A DNA stretch of 64,000 bases from Aquila chrysaetos chrysaetos (lineage: Eukaryota > Chordata > Aves > Accipitriformes > Accipitridae): the NCBI RefSeq assembly GCF_900496995.4, contig NC_044014.1, forward strand, positions 7,142,001-7,206,000, in the 5' to 3' direction. Within the stretch, counting starts at the first letter, position 1; each line of letters begins with the position of its first letter. The notes under the pieces were generated by a model. That model saw only the letters and a program-made list of their open reading frames with translations, searched no databases and had not been told where the DNA came from. A program made the position numbers and the translations under genes. Shown one piece after another: positions 56,971 to 64,000 of this stretch.

Positions 56971-59900
56971 TTCATGCCTGGGCAAGCAAAAGAACAGATC
57001 TCTACCAAAAGAGGGGGAAGTGTTGCCTAACACAGGATTAGAGAGCAAGGATAACTCATTGGCTAATTTGTGGCTAGCAGAAGGCTATAGAACAGATTGT
57101 AGACAGCTTCTTACTGAACAAAGCCACCCTATTGCTAAGGGGCTTTCTTGTTTTGCCACTCTGCGATCCCTGCTCTTGGGGTCCTTTCTGTACTGTGACT
57201 CAAACTACAGGCTAGAAAGGAAAAGCTTCAGTAACACGAGTGGAGATACAACAGATTGGAATGGGACTACTTGGTTGGCCCTTTGTGCTGCCTGCTGCTG
57301 CTGCAATCCCTGTACTGCAGTGCATTTGAGCCTTTTATCCTTTATAAGGCCTTGTTGACCAGGGGCCCCAAAAGAGACGCATGTGGGAGAGGTGGTAGGC
57401 TGAGAAATGCTGAGCTGTAGTATTGACGTGGGCTTCAAAATGTCTAATTTTACAGGTGAAGTACTTGACCTGGAGGTCATGAATAGAGGGGTGTTGGTCA
57501 TTTAGGAATGAGGGACAGAAGCAGCATCTTGCGTATGGGAAAATTTAGTGACAGGAATGGGAAGAAGAAACCCAGGGACATGCGTTACTTGCACAGATAC
57601 ACCGTGTCTCAGTGGGACGGTGGTCTTTTTCATTACCGCATCATGAAAGAAGCAGCCTGTCCTACTCCAGCCGTGTTTTATACCTTCATCGCAAGCCTCT
57701 TTCTGCGTGAAAAGCAATTCCCTCACAAATGGCCCTTCATTAGCTGTGGGGTCATGTCAGAAACAATCATCAGTGTATTGCTGATGTGGCCAATGCATCT
57801 TGTGAACTCTTTGACCCTAGCAGTCAGCAGGATTTCTTAATGTGAAGCACTAATATGAAAAGCATTAGCATTAATGAAAGAGCTCTCGACCTGGTTGGTG
57901 TAAGGGGTCAGCAGAAGTTTACAGACACCTTTGCCTAACATTCCTATCATGCCGGGCAGTTTGACTCTCATCTTGTTTTTCCACAGGCTCTGATTAATAA
58001 TATAATTCTCAAATTCTGCTACAGCCTGTCAATATAGCAGGAATCCAGAAAATCTAGAAGCCACCCTAACTGCAAGTCATCACCCGTTTTGGGATTGGTC
58101 TGTCTGCTCATATTCACTCATTTATGGTGTCGTGTCAACTCATTACCCTACTGGAAAACAAGAAAGGGGCTAGAGCAGATGAAGCCTTTGAAGAATTTCT
58201 TTTTTTGAGAAACCTTACCCTCATGCTTCTCTTGATCTGGTTAAGAATCTCCTCTATGGATGAGACAATAGTTTCCCAACATCTCTTGATCCAATATGTT
58301 CCTCCCAGAGTGTGCAATGATAGATGTTGAAGGTCCTGAACAGTCCTTAGTCATTACAAAGAGTATTTGAAAGGGTGCCAACAAATGGTGGAAGGAGAAG
58401 CTCTTGTGAAGGGTAGAAGACCTTTTTATGGATGCCTTTTTCTTTAAATTTAAAAGTCACTTTTAAAATATATGGCTGTAAACATCAACCTGATTTTTTT
58501 TCTTAATCTAGCTTGCACTTGGATCAAAGAACAAATTAATGTTGCATATAGGTAGACGGCACGGCATACTGAATCATATATAGAGTAATAGTGTACATTA
58601 ACTACAGAACTTGAATTGCTGGATGTTTTATTTCAGAGCCCCAGAAACCTCCAAGTGCCATCTGAGTGCCATAGCTCTTCCCTGTGCTCATGAGGATTGT
58701 AAAGGAGAGTCTCAGGTACCCATGGCTGGGAGCTAAAGGCTTGGTGGCCCTTCGGTGATCTCTCAGCTTACTTACTGAGCAGGGGAGAGGACTGGAAGTC
58801 TTTCTAAGTGAATGGCAAACCAGTTTCATCTGCAGGATGAGCTACCTGTGTCTATAAATTGTAGGTAAATGTAGTTTGGAGTCTTGCATCTGTTTGGGAC
58901 TCCTGGTTCTGGTCTTTACAGCAGCAACTGAGCATATCATATTTCATTTCCACCACTTGCCTTATTCCAACTCCAGCTTTGATTCACAGCTTTGCTAAGC
59001 AGTTGTGAGTGGAAGAGCTATCTGTAACTGTTTTGTCAGCCTTACAAAAGTGGTGGGATGTGTATAGGTAGGAGCAATGACTGTGGCAGTCCCAAGACAA
59101 TAGTATCTTTTTGCTTCCAGTCTAGAGTGCTCTCCTAGCTGTCTGGCATCTCATGGAGCTGGTTATGTTTCCGAGCAAAAAATATGTGGATGCTTGGCTG
59201 AGCTATGGGGCTAAAAGTTCATTTCAAAACAAATGGTATTTCAGCTGTCTGATTTTTGTAGGAGATGTTTACTTACTGCAGGAAGGTGATTGTATCAGCT
59301 AGCGTAAATTTTCAGTGTTCTTAACAACATGCTTTACTTTGATGGGAATAATTTACTTAATTAGGTCTGTCAATTATTTTTTCTTGCCCAGCTGAACTTT
59401 TTCATTCACTTTGTTAGGGTTCTGTTGAAGACATGGGACAATAAAGAGAGATGGTGATTCCTGCTCACAGGTCAGTCCTATGATGGGGTTGACAGTGTCT
59501 GTGTCCGGCCTGGAGTCCAGACTCTTCTGTATGACAAGTGTGGGATTGACATATGTGCCTTCATCATCTCCAGGTCTGCACCTGCATTCAGCCTACAGGA
59601 GCTGCAGCCCTTCCAGTATAGTGTAGAGTAGGCTGGAAAGGTTGAACAACCGAGGGTCCAAGGTGGGAATGCAGAAATGGCAGGGACTTTGGCTCTTTGG
59701 TCCTTATTATCCACAGTGTCATCAGATCCCACCTTAGAGAAAGAAAAGAGGCTGCCTGGAGAGAGGTGTGGAATATTTCATACTCTGTTTTGGGTAAACA
59801 TTAGCTTCTGTGGGAGTTGCTTTATTTCTGGATTTGTTATGCTTGGTTTGTCTTGCTGGTTTTAAATATTTGTACAAGTGACTAGAGCTATGCAAACTGT

Positions 59901-62900
59901 GCCTGAAGGAAACATGAAACAGGGATAAGAATTAACTCGAGGTACCAAAATTAGTCAGTATCCTAACTAAAAATATTATGAGGCAAACTGAAGAAATGCG
60001 GTAGAAGAACAAGGAAGTAATTACGTTGTTCTGACCTGTGGAAGTGAATGTCCAGGGAATGTATTAGTCTGACAGAGAGGCTAGTGGTGAAAGCCTATGT
60101 TTAAATAGGTTTATAATTTACAATGTCTTTAAAAGCACTCATTTATTTGTGTTTAGACATACTGGTAGGTAGGGAGACTGCCTGTAAAGTTACTGTTCAG
60201 ACATGTTGGCTTCTGCTGCCATTTTTGTTGTCAATATTTACCTTGATTTTTTTTGGTAAAGACTTATAAAATATGTGGTAACATTTGCATAGCTGTGCAG
60301 ATATGGTCAATATAGCCTTTGCCCCATAACCCACCACTTGAGCAGCACCGCAAATGCTCATTGCCATCGCACGAGGCAGTGAAGTTTAAAATCACAGTGG
60401 ACGAGTTTGGGCAGCGTTGCAGGGATTAGAAATACCTAAGCTTGGGACACACCGCCTTACCAAACACAGTTTGCTATCTTATATATCAAATGACAGGATT
60501 ACATTTACAAGTGTAATAACTTCATGTGAAAACAAGTGGATGCCTTTTAAATTAATTGATTCCTTCCTGTCAGCTGCTGTAATGGAAGACAGTGCTTATT
60601 AAGAAAAATATAATACTGCCAAATGGAAAACCCTGAAAACCAGAGATCTCTTGACATGCAGAGAATAGCCGTGGTGGTGAATAGCTGCGTAGAATGCAAG
60701 TACACTGGGGTCTGCCTGTACTAAAAAAAAGCTTTATTATTGCTGCTGCCTTAACTGCTGGTTAAAAACAACTCAGCTGACAGTATTAATGGCATAAACC
60801 CATTAGAGTGAGAGAGAAATGAGGGAATAGGTTTCCTCTAATGGCATTGTTCTGTAGACAAGCACCTGAAAATCATTTTTAGCTTGTTTGCTGAATACGG
60901 AGGGATGGAGACACCACTTTGATGTGATGCTAATAAGATCTAGTCGCTGAATATCATCCTCTGGAAGAAAGAGGGGTGATAGCTGAGTGCCTAGGATTCT
61001 TCATTGTTCCTGACCAGGCTTGGACAATCCAAGACTTCCTACTATGCAATGAGGAGCTACTTTTATCTTTTTCCTCCATACTTGTCACTCGCTAGAAAAA
61101 TAGCCAATGCTACTTTTAAAAATTTTTTTAAACATAGGAAGGAGAATAAGAGTAACTGAGTGTTACTTTTGGGCACTGCAGAAATGAAAGTCACTCTGCC
61201 TCATTCCCCATTCCTTGACCCATCAGTTCTACTATCTATAACTGTTTTTTGATATTAATTATGGTTTTGTTCATTTAGTTGTCTCTAGACTGTTCACTGA
61301 TTATGTTGAATACAAGTGAGCTGAAATCTCATTCGGTAACTGGAAATATTTCCTATTGTTTCATGAATGTTTAAAGGAAATAAAGTTAAAAGTATTCTGC
61401 AGAGGGAAGGACAGACTTAACAGCCTGCTGTCCCCTTACAGCAGCATGTGACTCTTTCAACTCCAAGGGGAACCTCAATTCATGCACTAAACTCCCCAAA
61501 GTATTAACACTTTGTAAACTGCTGCAGACATTTCTGTGAGCAGGAACAAATCGTAGCTGGCAAAATCAAAGCCTGCTGAAACTTGCTGCATACGAAGGCA
61601 AGATATTTTCTCTCTCTGCTCCTGCAAAGCAGAATGTCTCCTGCAGCCTCTCTGCCTCTGTAGATGAGCTGGGCTTTATTCGCTAGCATACATGCAAATT
61701 TTCCTCCTAGGAATACATGCAGGTTTTGGAAGACAGCACCCGACAGAAAGGACTATGTCTTTTGGCTCTTGCTTCCAAACGAATTTGTAAGCATGAAAAA
61801 AAATGCCTTCAGGAGGTTTAAAAATAGTTCTCATAGCTGGAATTTTTTCCCCATATTTCTACATAACCTTATCCACTTTTACTCCCCTGTTAAAAACTGC
61901 AATGGGAGAAAAACAGCAGAAGCAGCAAGTGTTATCTGAGAACTATTTAATGTGATAGCATTACTATCTAACAGGATTTGAAAATGGTGTCTGAGAAAAA
62001 TCTTAATTTTTAAAGCTTCATGTTCTGGCAAACAGTTTGCTAGAGATTAGCACTGTAGTTATGATTAGAGTACAATCTGCATTATTCCACAATTTTCCCT
62101 TTCATATAGCACATTATGCTAATCACGCTGTATTCCATTTTTCAATAAAAGGTCAACAGTGCACTGTTTGTGCAGAATGTGCAATTTAAACTTCATGTCT
62201 GTCATTAGAGATAATCTAGGTTTGCTGTACCAAGTGAGGTTGTCATAGAAACTAGACCTGAGATCTCTGTTTACAGCCTTTGGAGAATAAACACTTTGCA
62301 TTTATTTCACTGAAAAATAGGCGAACAATTAAATAAGGTTTGAAAACAAAACCATAATGGCCCAGAGAGAGATGTCATTCATCAAAAATCAATATATGTT
62401 ATGCAGCTGGTAAACTCCAAGCATTCAAGCAGTTGACTGACAGCAATAGTGAAATATTTCCCGGGGGGCTTAAGGGAGTAACTGATAGTGTATCATAACG
62501 CCTGGAGCGGAATTAATTTAAATTTGCTAATAAGTTTTGTTCCAGGAATTACAATGCTGAAGAATATTTGTTTAAATTTTTGCTTTATGTCAGGTAAGGA
62601 TTTTGTATTGGCTCCTTGGACGTTTTTAATAGCACTGGGAGATATTTTAGGTTTTATTTTCCTGTAACATTCTGTGTCTTCCTATCATAGCTAAACTTTT
62701 CTTTGTGGATTATAACAAGGTTTGCAGGCATCCTAAAAATATCGCTGCTATCTGCAGCATCATTAGTGAGCAAAAGGGTACAACTTCAAGCTTAACACTG
62801 AGGTTTTAGCTTGCTCTTTGTGTGACGTGTTATTAACTTGTAGAGCTCACCTTTGTCAGGCAATGGTATTTAGTAATGTTTCAGGAAAGGATTAGAGAAA

Positions 62901-64000
62901 TATGTGGACAAGGATGACTTCTGTTGTTATAGCACAGTAAAATCACCAAGACTATCAATCTTTTTTTCCTCGGGGCATAATCATATTACCAGCTGGGTGT
63001 TTATGTAGGGGTTTTGTCAATGGCATAGCATTACTCTACTGACAAGATGAATTATGCGGATTGTATGTCTTCTGAAGCATCTGAATACTGCCTGACGTCC
63101 ACACACAAGTATAAATAGACTGTACCACGTCCTTAGACACAAAGGTGTATACAAAACAGGTGGTCTGTTGCCAGCTTTTGAGAAGAAAGCGAAACACAAA
63201 AATTGACCACATCTTGAAATGAAACAGGAAAACCCGCAAAACTTATAGCTAAGGCGAGCTGAACGAAAAGCTTTTGATATTTTGCTTCTTTGTCAAAGTA
63301 AGCGTTTCTCTCCCAGCAGACAGGACAACTGAATTCTTCCAGGCGGGAGGTATCCATGCTCTGCTTTTGAGGGCGTAAAACAAGACAATGAAGCCTGTTG
63401 TTTTCTGCTGGTGGAAGTTGTGCAATGCTCTGTTTGCTGCAGTGCATTTCTCTTCATTTCTTCCAGCAATGAACGTGATCTGTTAGTCCCTAAGGGTTGT
63501 CCCTGATATCTCGTTTTCCGAGGAAATAAGGGGACAGCTCTGCTAAGGGCTGCCTGCATTGTGTTATGCCATTGGCGAATTTGGTCTTTCAGGTCTATGC
63601 AGAGCCCCATGTTCAAACCCTAAAAGAGCAACTGTAATGAATCCAGGCTGATATTCTGGTATTTGTAAGCCTTCAAGTCCTTCGTTTTTGGTGGATGCAT
63701 TTTCTAAGCAGTATGAGAAAAGATGCTGGGGTAGTTCTGTAAATGCAGTTTCTCTACCTTTCCAGAGCAGAAAATCTTCCCGTGCCAGATGTGTTTGCTC
63801 AGCAGCACGCACTTCCCTTATAATTATCTGCTCTATTTGTAGTTCTTGACCTCAGCTGCATCAGTAACATGGCAGGTCTGTGAATCAAGTCCTGGCTTGT
63901 TGAACTGCCATTCAGACAATTTTTATGATACAATATAAAGTAATCCAGTATTAGCAGGAACATAGACCTTGAAAAGCACTTTCTGTTATGCCTGTGCTAA
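56971..64000. other. Gene desert part 7
   Basis: AT-rich intergenic sequence to the window edge. A 110-residue + frame at 57508-57840 is unrecognised and lacks supporting signals. No RNA gene, LTR or clear LINE was found here. Confidence 0.4.

Noticed and set aside
57508..57840. 110-residue + strand frame
   Set aside because: No recognisable domain, no splice or promoter context, and length expected by chance in 64 kb.

Overview
The window is nuclear DNA from a bird. The evidence is intron-containing genes with GT-AG splice sites, many CR1 LINE pieces in avian style, two solo LTRs of a bird endogenous-retrovirus type, and the neighbouring pair EIF3A and NANOS1, which is also adjacent and convergent in human. 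I see no prokaryotic or organellar features. The exact species cannot be told from the sequence alone.

Layout. 1-3827: the last four coding exons of EIF3A (+ strand), the C-terminal Arg/Asp-rich tail of translation initiation factor eIF3 subunit a, followed by a 3' UTR with candidate poly(A) signals. 4.5-12 kb: intergenic DNA between two convergent genes. It holds a young CR1 copy nested in an older CR1 (5.4-7.1 kb), then unique sequence, then a dense cluster of homopolymers and microsatellites (11.48-11.85 kb). 12078-12869: NANOS1 (- strand, intronless), an RNA-binding translational repressor with an intact CCHC zinc-finger pair and unusual 12-Glu and 12-His runs. Its GC-rich promoter (CCAAT boxes, GC boxes, TATA-like box) lies at about 13.03-13.25 kb.

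13.4-64 kb: a gene desert of about 50 kb with no recognisable protein gene. It contains ancient CR1 remnants (22.0-24.4, 44.4-44.7 and small 3' tails at 29.3 and 56.9 kb), a foldback repeat (33.6-33.8 kb), two same-family solo LTRs in opposite orientation (37.37-37.96 and 42.32-42.90 kb, the second with a perfect 5-bp target-site duplication), a 21-bp GC-rich minisatellite (28.2 kb), several CpG-rich patches, and one exon-like block with good splice signals (54.14-54.44 kb). In human the corresponding side of NANOS1 is also a long interval before the next gene, so the desert may carry regulatory DNA. That is inference.

The two genes do different jobs. EIF3A is a housekeeping initiation factor. 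NANOS1 recruits the CCR4-NOT deadenylase to silence mRNAs, classically with Pumilio. They are neighbours, not a functional operon. I found no convincing new biological system. The most notable items are the NANOS1 homopolymer runs, the G-rich runs just downstream of its stop, the inverted LTR pair and the candidate unannotated exon.
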